Source: Bacteroidia bacterium
Lineage (GTDB): Bacteria; Bacteroidota; Bacteroidia; B-17B0; Aurantibacillaceae
NCBI GenBank assembly: GCA_016787705.1
Contig: JAEUTP010000015.1
Coordinates: forward strand, 62,001-126,000
Length of the DNA: 64,000 nucleotides
Direction of reading: 5' to 3'
Made by a program: the position numbers and the translations under genes
Notes under the pieces: generated by a model
Databases searched by the model: none
What the model was told of the DNA's origin: nothing
Seen by the model: the letters and a program-made list of their open reading frames with translations, nothing else
Part shown: one piece after another, positions 54,478 to 62,635 of the stretch
Layout of the letters: each line of letters begins with the position of its first letter
Position numbering within the stretch: the first letter of the stretch is position 1

Positions 54478-55362
54478 TCACTTCTTTTTAAACACGTAAA
54501 TAACGCTTGAATACTCGCCGGCATTCTTTGCTTTAAGGTTAGACTTTAATCCGCTTATAAAAGCCTTTGGATATTTAATAGTTCCTGTTTTATACTTCTC
54601 ACTTAACATACTTACATAAAAGCTATCAAACTTCATAGGTAACATCTCGGTTAACTTAAAATCAAAACGGGCAAGGAGCTTCTCAATAGTTTGTGGATGG
54701 AAATGATAAAGGTGACGAGGAACATCATAGGCGGCCCAAAATTCTTTGTAGTATTGTGCATCAAAACTGGTATGATTAGGTACGGCAATTATTAAAACAC
54801 CTTTATCATTTAGCCTTGCTTTAAAGAAGTTTAAGGTATCATCAAGATCCGTTACATGTTCTAAAACATGCCATAAAGTTATAGCATCAAACTTTTGGCT
54901 ATTTGTATATTCGTTCAGCTTTACCTTGTTCTCAAATACAGTCAAGCTCATCTCTGAACCAATCTTTCTTGCCCCTTCATCAGGTTCCATTCCAAAAGAT
55001 TTCCATCCGGCATCCTGACATACTTTTAAAAACATCCCCGTGCCGCACCCATAATCTAATATTGTTCCACGTGAAACATGTTTAGAAACCAACTGGATCT
55101 TCTTCTTTAAAGTATAATTTCTAACGGCATGATAAAGCCTTGAGATAATCCCCTTTTTTGTATTGGAGTGGGAGATGTAGTCTTCGGATTTGTAATAGTC
55201 TCCTAAGATCTCATTTTCCGGTCGGGGGTTTGTAAATTTAAAACCACAACTCTCGCAAACAACGACCTTAAAATCCTCTTTACTTACGGTGTAATCTTTA
55301 CAGGTTAAACTTACTTTAAAGTTTGTTGTATTACAAACAGGGCAATTACTTAAATTTATCAT
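54478..55362 (-). CDS. class I SAM-dependent methyltransferase with N-terminal zinc ribbon
   Basis: The 294-residue protein begins with a zinc-ribbon-like module (CPVCNTTNF and VVCESCGFKFTNPRP), then a Rossmann methyltransferase domain with motif I ILDYGCGTGMFLKVC and the later ITLWHVLEHVTDLDDTL typical of Methyltransf_11/23-type enzymes. Such proteins often modify sugars or lipids, but no biosynthetic cluster is adjacent. A perfect parS site lies within its coding sequence at 55063-55078, and others flank both ends. Confidence 0.87.
   Translation of the reverse strand: MINLSNCPVCNTTNFKVSLTCKDYTVSKEDFKVVVCESCGFKFTNPRPENEILGDYYKSEDYISHSNTKKGIISRLYHAVRNYTLKKKIQLVSKHVSRGTILDYGCGTGMFLKVCQDAGWKSFGMEPDEGARKIGSEMSLTVFENKVKLNEYTNSQKFDAITLWHVLEHVTDLDDTLNFFKARLNDKGVLIIAVPNHTSFDAQYYKEFWAAYDVPRHLYHFHPQTIEKLLARFDFKLTEMLPMKFDSFYVSMLSEKYKTGTIKYPKAFISGLKSNLKAKNAGEYSSVIYVFKKK
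55063..55078. promoter_or_regulatory. parS site 3 (perfect, inside a gene)
   Basis: TGTTCCACGTGAAACA occurs inside the methyltransferase coding sequence, where it encodes part of the Rossmann region just before ILDYGCG. Confidence 0.93.
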
Positions 55363-55369
55363 AATTCAG

Positions 55370-55385
55370 TGTTCCACGTGAAACA
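55370..55385. promoter_or_regulatory. parS site 4 (perfect)
   Basis: TGTTCCACGTGAAACA lies in the short spacer between the methyltransferase start and the end of the TPR gene. Confidence 0.93.
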
Positions 55386-55386
55386 A

Positions 55387-56730
55387 TTATACTTTTAGTT
55401 TATTCTTCTTTCTGATTTGCGACCTGAATAACCAAATTGTTAAAGCGCAAACAAAGGCAATAAAGGCAATTAAAAAAGCGCTCGTCTTACTTTTCTCTTC
55501 TTCTAAAAGAATAGAATTAGAAGCCATAAGTGCAACCAGCTTTTCTTTTAAAATTAATGTATTTAAGCTGTCGGCAGAAAGACGACTAAAATAATTTCTA
55601 GCCGCAGCCTTATTGCGCACAAATTCATTGGCTATTGTGATGTTAAGACTGTCTTCCATCTTAACATACAACTCAAACATTTCTAACGCCTTTAAACTGT
55701 TGCCTGAATTTTTATGAATAAGATAAAGGGCTTTTGCCGGCCCTTTTATGTCGCCAGGAAAACCCAATTCTCTTGCCAACTTTAAACTTCTCTCAAAACA
55801 TTCCTTTGCTTTAGGCAAATCGTTCTTTTTTAAATAAGCAAGGCCAAGGTTATGCAAAGCAAAAGCAATAGTTTGTTTATCGCCAATCTGCTCACCTAAA
55901 AATAACCCTTTGCTTAAATTCTCGATAGCCATAGCATAATCGCCATTATTATAATACATGCCCCCCAAACTATTATAGGAGGTTGCCCCACCTTCTTTAT
56001 CGTCAATATCTAAACGGATCTTTAAAGAGGCTTCCAAACATTTTAAAGCTTCGTTAAAATTACCCGCAAAATAATATCCCGTAGCAAGAGCATTATAACA
56101 GTTTGCTTCTCCGCGTCTATCCCCAATCTCCTTTCTGATGGCCAAACTTTTGAAAATATACTTCCTTGCACTAGTTGTATCACCCTTGTCTCTATAAATA
56201 CTAGACATGTTACTAAGTGTGGCAGCCATACCCGCTTTATCACCAATCTCTTGATGCACTTTTATGCCTTTAGCGTAATACTCAAGCGCCCGGTTATAAT
56301 CTAATTGCTGATAATAAACAAAGCCAATATTATTTAGCGAGTTGGCAATTCCCTTTTTATCTTTTATATCAAAACGAATATCCAACGCGTCTCGATAAAG
56401 CTGCAAAGCTTTTAATACATGGCCGGTTCTTTCTTCTAAAAAGCCTTCGTTATTAATAGCTGCTGCCAGGTATTTTAAATAGGTTTGTTTTATTTTGCCT
56501 TCAGAAAGGGCAATACGCTTTTTAGCAATAACCTTAAGTTCATTATTATACTTTGGCCAAACAGAATTATCTGTTTCACTATCTATCAACTCAACATAAA
56601 TTTCGCATTTAACAGAATCTGAAAAGGTCTTGCTTAAGAGTGACAATAGAGAATCTTTTGTCTTTTGCTGTGAAAACATGCCCGTAAAAAGCAGAAGCAT
56701 TGCAAAAGTTAAGCTTTCTTTTTTTATCAT
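55387..56730 (-). CDS. exported TPR protein with C-terminal membrane anchor
   Basis: The 447-residue protein has a signal-like N-terminus (LTFAMLLLFTGMFSQQ), about seven regular 40-residue TPR units of the 7-TPR/sensor kind (GIANSLNNIGFVYYQQLDYN; GMAATLSNMSSIYRDKGD), and a C-terminal transmembrane helix (about 419-437) with a short basic tail (SQIRKKNKLKV). Relatives carry a kinase, LuxR-type or SpoIIE output after the helix; none is present here. It is 2 bp after mnmG on the same strand, so the two are probably cotranscribed. Confidence 0.83.
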   Translation of the reverse strand: MIKKESLTFAMLLLFTGMFSQQKTKDSLLSLLSKTFSDSVKCEIYVELIDSETDNSVWPKYNNELKVIAKKRIALSEGKIKQTYLKYLAAAINNEGFLEERTGHVLKALQLYRDALDIRFDIKDKKGIANSLNNIGFVYYQQLDYNRALEYYAKGIKVHQEIGDKAGMAATLSNMSSIYRDKGDTTSARKYIFKSLAIRKEIGDRRGEANCYNALATGYYFAGNFNEALKCLEASLKIRLDIDDKEGGATSYNSLGGMYYNNGDYAMAIENLSKGLFLGEQIGDKQTIAFALHNLGLAYLKKNDLPKAKECFERSLKLARELGFPGDIKGPAKALYLIHKNSGNSLKALEMFELYVKMEDSLNITIANEFVRNKAAARNYFSRLSADSLNTLILKEKLVALMASNSILLEEEKSKTSAFLIAFIAFVCALTIWLFRSQIRKKNKLKV

Positions 56731-56732
56731 TC

Positions 56733-58619
56733 TTATCTTCCTAGGTGAACTAATAAAACAGAAATATCGGCAGGATTGATGCCGGAAATTCTACTGGCCT
56801 GGCCGATGGTGTGCGGTTTAAACTTTTTGAACTTTTCTATTGCTTCGGCGCCTAAGCTTTTAATACTATCGTAATTAAAGTCTGCATGGATCACATAGTC
56901 TTCCAAACGTTTATGCTTATCTGCATTTTCCTTTTCTCGTTCAATATAACCTTCGTACTTCATTAATATTTCAGCTTGTTCAATAGTTTCGGCATCATAA
57001 CCTTCGAGTACATTTGCTAATAACTGATCGTGAATGGCCATGTCTTTAATAGAAACATTTGGCCTTGAGAGCACATTAAAATACCGTATTTTTTGAGTGA
57101 TAGGAGCAGAGCTAACTGATTCAAGGAAACCATTAATAACACCCGGCTCTGCGCTTGTGTTCTTAAAATGATCAATGATCTTATTGTAGGCGCTTATCTT
57201 TTCAGTAACACGTTTCATTCTGGCATCTGCGGCAAGTCCCAAAGCGCTAGATATTGGCGTTAGCCTTATATCCGCGTTGTCCTGACGTAATAATAACCTG
57301 TATTCGGCACGTGAAGTAAACATCCGATATGGTTCATCTGTTCCTTTAGTAACAAGGTCATCAATTAAAACACCTATGTAAGCTTCATAACGATTCAATA
57401 TTAACGGCGCTTTATGGTTCACTTTTAAGTGCGCATTAATGCCGGCCATCATACCTTGACAAGCGGCTTCTTCGTATCCGGTAGTACCATTAATTTGACC
57501 GGCAAAATATAAATTGTCTACCAATTTTGTTTCAAGAGTTAGCTTTAATTGTGTTGGTGGAAAATAATCGTATTCGATGGCATAGCCAGGCCTAAACATT
57601 CGTGCCCTTTCAAAGCCCGGAATTAAAGCCAATGCCTTTTGCTGAACATCTATTGGTAAAGAAGTAGAAAATCCATTTACATAGATTTCCACCGTGTTCC
57701 AGCCTTCAGGTTCTACAAACAACTGGTGTCTTTCTCTCTCGCTAAATCTTGTAATTTTATCCTCAATGCTTGGGCAATATCTTGGGCCAAGACCTTGAAT
57801 TCTCCCTTGAAACATGGGCGATTTTTCAAACCCTGTCTTTAAAATATCGTGTACATCCTGGTTAGTATAGGTAACATGACAAGGAATTTGTTTTACTCTA
57901 TTTGGGCCAATAAAAGGAGAAGTATTATCGAGATAAGAGAATTTATCTACTGCTTCATCTCCGCCCTGAACCTCCATTTTAGAATAATCCAAAGATCTGC
58001 CATCTATCCTAGGGGGTGTGCCGGTTTTCATACGACCGCTTTCAAATCCTATTTGGACCAATTGTTCCGTTATTCCATAACTGGCAGATTCGCCCGTGCG
58101 GCCGCCACCCAACTGTTTCTCGCCAATATGAATGATTCCGTTTAAAAATGTTCCGTTTGTTAATACAACTGCTTTTGCTTTAAACTCAATGCCCATGCCT
58201 GTTACAACACCTTCTACGCGTTTACCGTCTCTAGAAATGATAAGTGATCTTACCATATCCTGCCAGAAATCAACATTTGGGCTTTGTTCAAGCATTTCGC
58301 GCCAAACGGCAGCAAATAGCATACGATCGTTTTGTGTGCGCGGGCTCCACATGGCAGGGCCTTTGCTACGATTCAACATTCTGAATTGTATAGCAGATTT
58401 ATCAGATACTATACCGCTGTAACCACCCATGGCATCTATTTCGCGCACAATTTGTCCTTTGGCAATGCCACCCATTGCAGGATTACAACTCATTTGAGCA
58501 ATGGTTTGCATATTCATCGTTACCAACAATACTTTGGAACCCATGTTGGCGGCAGCCGCTGCGGCCTCACAGCCTGCATGGCCTGCCCCCACTACAATTA
58601 TATCGTATTCTGATCTCAA
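56733..58619 (-). CDS. mnmG: tRNA uridine 5-carboxymethylaminomethyl modification enzyme MnmG
   Basis: The 628-residue FAD enzyme works with MnmE to modify U34 of tRNAs. It has the FAD fold [19 protein letters not shown], the conserved [20 protein letters not shown], the GiDA signature [16 protein letters not shown], and [19 protein letters not shown]. Length is normal. The start codon is TTG, giving [13 protein letters not shown]. In many bacteria mnmG (gidA) lies near the replication origin, which agrees with the parS sites 1.3-4.3 kb away. Confidence 0.97.
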   Translation of the reverse strand: MRSEYDIIVVGAGHAGCEAAAAAANMGSKVLLVTMNMQTIAQMSCNPAMGGIAKGQIVREIDAMGGYSGIVSDKSAIQFRMLNRSKGPAMWSPRTQNDRMLFAAVWREMLEQSPNVDFWQDMVRSLIISRDGKRVEGVVTGMGIEFKAKAVVLTNGTFLNGIIHIGEKQLGGGRTGESASYGITEQLVQIGFESGRMKTGTPPRIDGRSLDYSKMEVQGGDEAVDKFSYLDNTSPFIGPNRVKQIPCHVTYTNQDVHDILKTGFEKSPMFQGRIQGLGPRYCPSIEDKITRFSERERHQLFVEPEGWNTVEIYVNGFSTSLPIDVQQKALALIPGFERARMFRPGYAIEYDYFPPTQLKLTLETKLVDNLYFAGQINGTTGYEEAACQGMMAGINAHLKVNHKAPLILNRYEAYIGVLIDDLVTKGTDEPYRMFTSRAEYRLLLRQDNADIRLTPISSALGLAADARMKRVTEKISAYNKIIDHFKNTSAEPGVINGFLESVSSAPITQKIRYFNVLSRPNVSIKDMAIHDQLLANVLEGYDAETIEQAEILMKYEGYIEREKENADKHKRLEDYVIHADFNYDSIKSLGAEAIEKFKKFKPHTIGQASRISGINPADISVLLVHLGR

Positions 58620-58627
58620 TTAAAATG

Positions 58628-58635
58628 CAAAGATA
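58628..58635 (-). promoter_or_regulatory. candidate mnmG promoter -7 element
   Basis: On the reverse strand TATCTTTG matches TAnnTTTG and ends 8 bp before the mnmG TTG start, implying a very short or absent 5' leader. A -33 TTTG at the proper spacing was not found. Confidence 0.3.
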
Positions 58636-58641
58636 CAGAAT

Positions 58642-58649
58642 TATTTTTG
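58642..58649 (+). promoter_or_regulatory. possible promoter -7 element TATTTTTG
   Basis: TATTTTTG lies 62 bp upstream of the T9SS cargo gene, in the divergent spacer with mnmG, and matches TAnnTTTG; no good -33 was seen. Confidence 0.25.
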
Positions 58650-58711
58650 CTCTTACTTTTAGATAAGAAAAGGAATTAACAGTAATTTAGAGATAACTAA
58701 AGATAAATAAC

Positions 58712-60106
58712 ATGAAATACTTTATTACATCACTACTAATATTGTTATTAGCAACCCATACCAGGGCTGTGGTTTGGTACGTTGGCGCAACGCAAACCTA
58801 CACTATGCCCAGCCAGGTGGCTGCATTGGTAAACCATGGCGATACGGTAAACATTGACGCGGGTACATACAACTCAAATGTATGTGCGTGGAATAAAAAT
58901 AATTTGTTGATACGTTGTATTAACGGTATGGCACATTTAAAATCAAATGGCTTAAGTTACGGAGACAAGGCTATTTGGGTTATACAGGGCAATAACACCA
59001 TTATTGATCATATCGAATTCTCATTATGTACTTCGACTTCGCAAAACGGTGCGGGTATAAGGCAAGAAGGAATAAATCTAACAGTACGCAATTGTTACTT
59101 TCATGATAATGAAAATGGCATTTTAGCCGGAGCATTAACAGGTTGCAAAATTACGATCGAGTATTGCGAGTTTAATTTAAATGGGGCGGGTGATGGTTTT
59201 TCGCACAATTTATATATTGGTCATATTGATACTTTAGTATTCAGATACAACTACTCGCACCATTGCAAAATAGGGCACGAATTAAAAAGCCGCGCTAATT
59301 ACAACTACATTTTATATAACCGCCTGGGTAACGAAGCCAGTGGCACTGCAAGCCGTGAGATAGATCTTCCAAACGGTGGCATCTCAATAATAATGGGTAA
59401 CATTATTCAGCAAGGCATAAACGGAACAAACTCCGGCATTATTGGCTACGGTCTTGAGGGCCTGACCAATAGCGGATGGCATAATTTGTACGTAATTAAT
59501 AATACCATTGTTAACGAAAAAACAGCGGGCACTTTTATTAGCGTACCAAATAACGCTAATTTATTAAAGGTCTATAATAATATTTTTGCAGGACAAGGTG
59601 CTGTATTAAGCGGAACGGCAATAGTAACTGATACACTGGCAAATAAAAAATATACAAGCGCAGCAGCTAATTTTGTAAATAGCACAACTTATGATTATCA
59701 TTTAGTATCGACCTGTTCAGCCATTAACTCTGCAAGCCCTGCGGGTACAACTACTACAGGATTTAATTTAATTCCTAATAAAGAATATTTACATCCGGCA
59801 TCACAAACAAATAAAAGCATACAAAGTGTTTTAGACATTGGTGCTTATGAATTTATTTCGCCTACATTTATTTCTGTATTCTCTTCACAAAATGAACTTT
59901 TTGTGTTTGTTGAAAATGATTTTCTTAAAATAAAAACAACAGAAACCGTTTCTTCAATTAAGGTATTTGATATAAATGGAAAATTACTTCTTGATAAAAA
60001 ATCAAATGAAATAATTTCTGTTACTTCTTTCATAAAAGGTGTTTATATAGTTTCTGTTACAACAGAACAAGGAGATAAAATGAATAAAAAAGTTGTTATT
60101 GACTAA
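58712..60106 (+). CDS. T9SS cargo: right-handed beta-helix protein with sorting domain
   Basis: The 464-residue protein has a signal peptide (LLILLLATHTRAVVWY), a right-handed parallel beta-helix (about 40-300; many segments such as NNTIIDHIEFSLC, LTVRNCYFHDNENGI, TLVFRYNYSHH), and a C-terminal type A T9SS sorting domain (IKVFDINGKLLLDKKSN, then SFIKGVYIVSVTTE, ending MNKKVVID). It should be exported by T9SS and attached to the cell surface. A polysaccharide lyase or binding role is possible from the fold, but no catalytic residues can be assigned. Confidence 0.88.
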   Translation: MKYFITSLLILLLATHTRAVVWYVGATQTYTMPSQVAALVNHGDTVNIDAGTYNSNVCAWNKNNLLIRCINGMAHLKSNGLSYGDKAIWVIQGNNTIIDHIEFSLCTSTSQNGAGIRQEGINLTVRNCYFHDNENGILAGALTGCKITIEYCEFNLNGAGDGFSHNLYIGHIDTLVFRYNYSHHCKIGHELKSRANYNYILYNRLGNEASGTASREIDLPNGGISIIMGNIIQQGINGTNSGIIGYGLEGLTNSGWHNLYVINNTIVNEKTAGTFISVPNNANLLKVYNNIFAGQGAVLSGTAIVTDTLANKKYTSAAANFVNSTTYDYHLVSTCSAINSASPAGTTTTGFNLIPNKEYLHPASQTNKSIQSVLDIGAYEFISPTFISVFSSQNELFVFVENDFLKIKTTETVSSIKVFDINGKLLLDKKSNEIISVTSFIKGVYIVSVTTEQGDKMNKKVVID

Positions 60107-60110
60107 AAAC

Positions 60111-60142
60111 AAAAAAGCGCAAAATCTTTTTTGCGCTTTTTT
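60111..60142. terminator. bidirectional rho-independent-type terminator
   Basis: AAAAAAGCGCAAAA (60111-60124) pairs with TTTTTTGCGCTTTTTT (60127-60142) around a 2-3 base loop. It lies between the convergent T9SS cargo and thioredoxin-like genes. Confidence 0.85.
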
Positions 60143-60162
60143 GATAACCGTAAATAATCGGT

Positions 60163-60687
60163 CTATTCAATGGCTTCTTCTAAAGCATCTATTTTTGCTT
60201 CGTTAAATTCGCCTGTTTGATATTCAAGTACAATACCATTTTTATCTAGTACAAAAACGTAAGGTATCTTACGATCTTTTACATCTAATATCAGTTCAGT
60301 GTCTTTCATATCTGTTTTTTCAGTATCCATTACATATGGCCAAAAAGCTTTATCTGTAGTGGTTTTAAACTCTTCCATAATTTTTTTTACACCACCAATA
60401 ACCGGTACAAAAGTAAAATTAACATCGTAGTTATTAGCTAATTCTGCACCCTTGCCGGTTGCTTTAACCATAAATGTATTATATAATGGGTTTAACCATT
60501 TTTTCAGATCAGCTTCAGCGGCTTTACTAAATGCAACTGCAACAATTGAGTATTTACCATTTTTTTGAGGTAAGCTGGTTCCCTTATTCTCTAAAGTAGC
60601 ACCAACGGTAAGCGGAAATGTTTTTCCTTTTTGTGCTGCACCTGTTAAAGCTACTGCAACTAATACTAGTGTAAATAATTTTTTCAT
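60163..60687 (-). CDS. exported thioredoxin-fold-like protein without cysteines
   Basis: The 174-residue protein has a signal peptide (LFTLVLVAVALTGAAQ) and a body that looks redoxin-like: a strand-helix start (YSIVAVAFSKAAEADLKKW) and the later RKIPYVFVLDKNGIVLEYQT, with a conserved-type proline before a strand. There is no cysteine, so it cannot do thiol chemistry. It lies 18 bp after rpiB on the same strand. The family is not securely recognised. Confidence 0.6.
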   Translation of the reverse strand: MKKLFTLVLVAVALTGAAQKGKTFPLTVGATLENKGTSLPQKNGKYSIVAVAFSKAAEADLKKWLNPLYNTFMVKATGKGAELANNYDVNFTFVPVIGGVKKIMEEFKTTTDKAFWPYVMDTEKTDMKDTELILDVKDRKIPYVFVLDKNGIVLEYQTGEFNEAKIDALEEAIE

Positions 60688-60705
60688 AGGTTTTGGTTTT
60701 TAAGT

Positions 60706-61140
60706 TTAAATATCAATTTTAGCCACTCGGTCCTGGTGGCGACCACCTTCAAATTTCTCTGTTAAAAATACATCAATACATTTATACGCTTCTTCAACAC
60801 TCATAAATCTTGCAGGTAATACCAATATATTAGCATCATTATGCTGGCGTGCCAAAGCAGCAATTTCACTATTCCAGCATAAAGCAGCACGAATACCTTT
60901 ATGTTTATTCGCAGTTATATTAATACCATTTCCACTACCGCACATTAAAATACCAAGTTCAGCTTCTTTATTAAGTATAGCCATTGCAACTGCATGTCCA
61001 TAATCCGGGTAATCTGCCCTTTCTGCACTATAACATCCTTTATCAATTACAATATTATTTTTTACTTTTAAATAAGCAATTAATTGTTCTTTGAGTTCAA
61101 AACCGGCGTGATCACTACCTATGGCAACTTTTATACTCAT
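60706..61140 (-). CDS. rpiB: ribose-5-phosphate isomerase B
   Basis: The 144-residue enzyme isomerises ribose 5-phosphate and ribulose 5-phosphate. It shows the N-terminal IGSDHAGFELKEQL, the catalytic Cys segment GILMCGSGNGINITANK and ARQHNDANILVLPARFM. Length is typical for RpiB. It is followed by the thioredoxin-like gene after 18 bp and is divergent from nadA across a 483-bp AT-rich spacer. Confidence 0.94.
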   Translation of the reverse strand: MSIKVAIGSDHAGFELKEQLIAYLKVKNNIVIDKGCYSAERADYPDYGHAVAMAILNKEAELGILMCGSGNGINITANKHKGIRAALCWNSEIAALARQHNDANILVLPARFMSVEEAYKCIDVFLTEKFEGGRHQDRVAKIDI

Positions 61141-61623
61141 AATTTTTTAGTATAGCATTATAAAACATAATAATACTCAAAAATACTAATCAACGTTAAT
61201 TAACACTAATAAATTAACTAACTGATAATGAACCGTACGTTAATAAACAAATTAACACATTTAATGTTAACTACGCTAATTGAACGTTAATAAGTATCAA
61301 AAGAATATTAGTACAATATTAAATAAAAGTATGGTATGTAAATTTTTTTAGTAAATCCTAGCAGAGTTATAATTTTCAGTCAGAATTTATTAGAGTCATT
61401 TTTACCTTACTAACACTTTTAAATCACCCAAAGTTATTAAGACTAATAAGTACTAACTATTGTTAATAGTAGTTACTATATTTGAATTCAGCACTTTAAA
61501 CTCTTAACTTTGTTAATTAGCTGTTAACTAGTATTAATAAACCTAAATACCAAAAAAAAAAAAAAAACTAACTAACAGTATTAACAGCTTATATATACAA
61601 TACATAATTTAAATTTTAAAAAA
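61141..61623. other. AT-rich spacer with clustered GTTAAT/ATTAAC words
   Basis: This is the only gene-free stretch above 300 bp. It is extremely AT-rich and carries an A16 run (61552-61567). Short words GTTAAT or ATTAAC occur nine times (61195, 61199, 61213, 61239, 61251, 61286, 61462, 61512, 61580) and GTTAAC twice (61266, 61523), including a palindrome GTTAATTAAC at 61195. No open frame is convincing. It may hold the nadA promoter with operators, or an origin or DNA-unwinding element; clear TTATnCACA DnaA boxes were not seen. Confidence 0.5.
61481..61512 (+). promoter_or_regulatory. candidate nadA promoter
   Basis: TTTG (61481-61484), then 20 bases, then TAACTTTG (61505-61512) fit the Bacteroidota -33/-7 pattern. 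It lies 112 bp before nadA. GTTAAT/GTTAAC words at 61462, 61512 and 61523 surround it. Confidence 0.45.
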
Positions 61624-62610
61624 ATGAAAGATATTATATTAAATAAAGGTTGGTTAAATATTAAGGTTGATCCTGCACTTGATTTGATCAAAGAAATAAA
61701 TTATCTTAAAAAGGAAAAGAATGCCGTGATCCTTGCGCACTACTATCAAAATGCTGACATACAGGATATTGCCGATTATATTGGCGATTCTTTAGGTCTT
61801 GCCCAAGAGGCTCAAAAAACTAAATCAGATATTATTTTGTTTGCCGGTGTACATTTTATGGCTGAAACAGCTAAAATTTTAAATCCAAATAAAAAAGTTT
61901 TGATCCCCGATCTTAAAGCTGGTTGTTCGTTAGCGGATTCTTGCCCTCCAAACGAATTTGCGGCTTTTAATGCCAAACATCCTGATCATATTGTTATTAC
62001 TTACATTAACTGTACTGCAGATATTAAAGCCCTTTCAGATATAATTTGCACCAGTTCTAATGCGGTTCAAATTATTGAGAGCTTACCTGCAAATCAAAAA
62101 ATAATATTTGCGCCGGATAAAAATTTAGGTGCTTATATTAATAAAAAAACCGGTCGTAATATGGTATTATGGGATGGTGCCTGTATGGTTCACGAAATAT
62201 TTAGTTTAGAAAAATTAATTAAATTAAAGATTCAACATCCAAAAGCATTGGTATTAGCGCATCCTGAATGTGAAGCGCCAATTTTAGAACATGCAGATTT
62301 TATTGGAAGCACAACAGCCATTCTTAATTATTCTAAAAAATCAGAAAAAAAAGAATTTATTGTTGTAACCGAAACAGGTATACTTCATCAAATGCAAAAA
62401 AATAGTCCGGATAAAACTTTTATACCTGCACCGCCAAATAATAATTGTGCCTGTAACGATTGTCCGTACATGAAGTTAAATACTTTAGAAAAAATTTATG
62501 TGGCTTTAAAACACGAGCAGCCCGAATTATTAATGAGTAACGAATTAATTGAAAAAGCAAAAAAACCTATTTTAAAAATGCTTGAATTATCGGCAAAATT
62601 TGGATTATAA
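61624..62610 (+). CDS. nadA: quinolinate synthase A
   Basis: The 328-residue [4Fe-4S] enzyme condenses iminoaspartate with dihydroxyacetone phosphate in NAD synthesis. Motifs are [35 protein letters not shown], the conserved [12 protein letters not shown] region with the upstream Cys in [14 protein letters not shown], and the C-terminal cluster-site segment [19 protein letters not shown]. nadB and nadC are not adjacent. It follows a long AT-rich leader region. Confidence 0.95.
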   Translation: MKDIILNKGWLNIKVDPALDLIKEINYLKKEKNAVILAHYYQNADIQDIADYIGDSLGLAQEAQKTKSDIILFAGVHFMAETAKILNPNKKVLIPDLKAGCSLADSCPPNEFAAFNAKHPDHIVITYINCTADIKALSDIICTSSNAVQIIESLPANQKIIFAPDKNLGAYINKKTGRNMVLWDGACMVHEIFSLEKLIKLKIQHPKALVLAHPECEAPILEHADFIGSTTAILNYSKKSEKKEFIVVTETGILHQMQKNSPDKTFIPAPPNNNCACNDCPYMKLNTLEKIYVALKHEQPELLMSNELIEKAKKPILKMLELSAKFGL

Positions 62611-62635
62611 TTTGTATATTTAAAGTGCTTCTGTA

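Noticed and set aside
61552-61567. A16 run before nadA as a possible assembly artefact
   Set aside because: The flanking sequence is continuous and the region is generally AT-rich; a true homopolymer is plausible, though its exact length could be misread.
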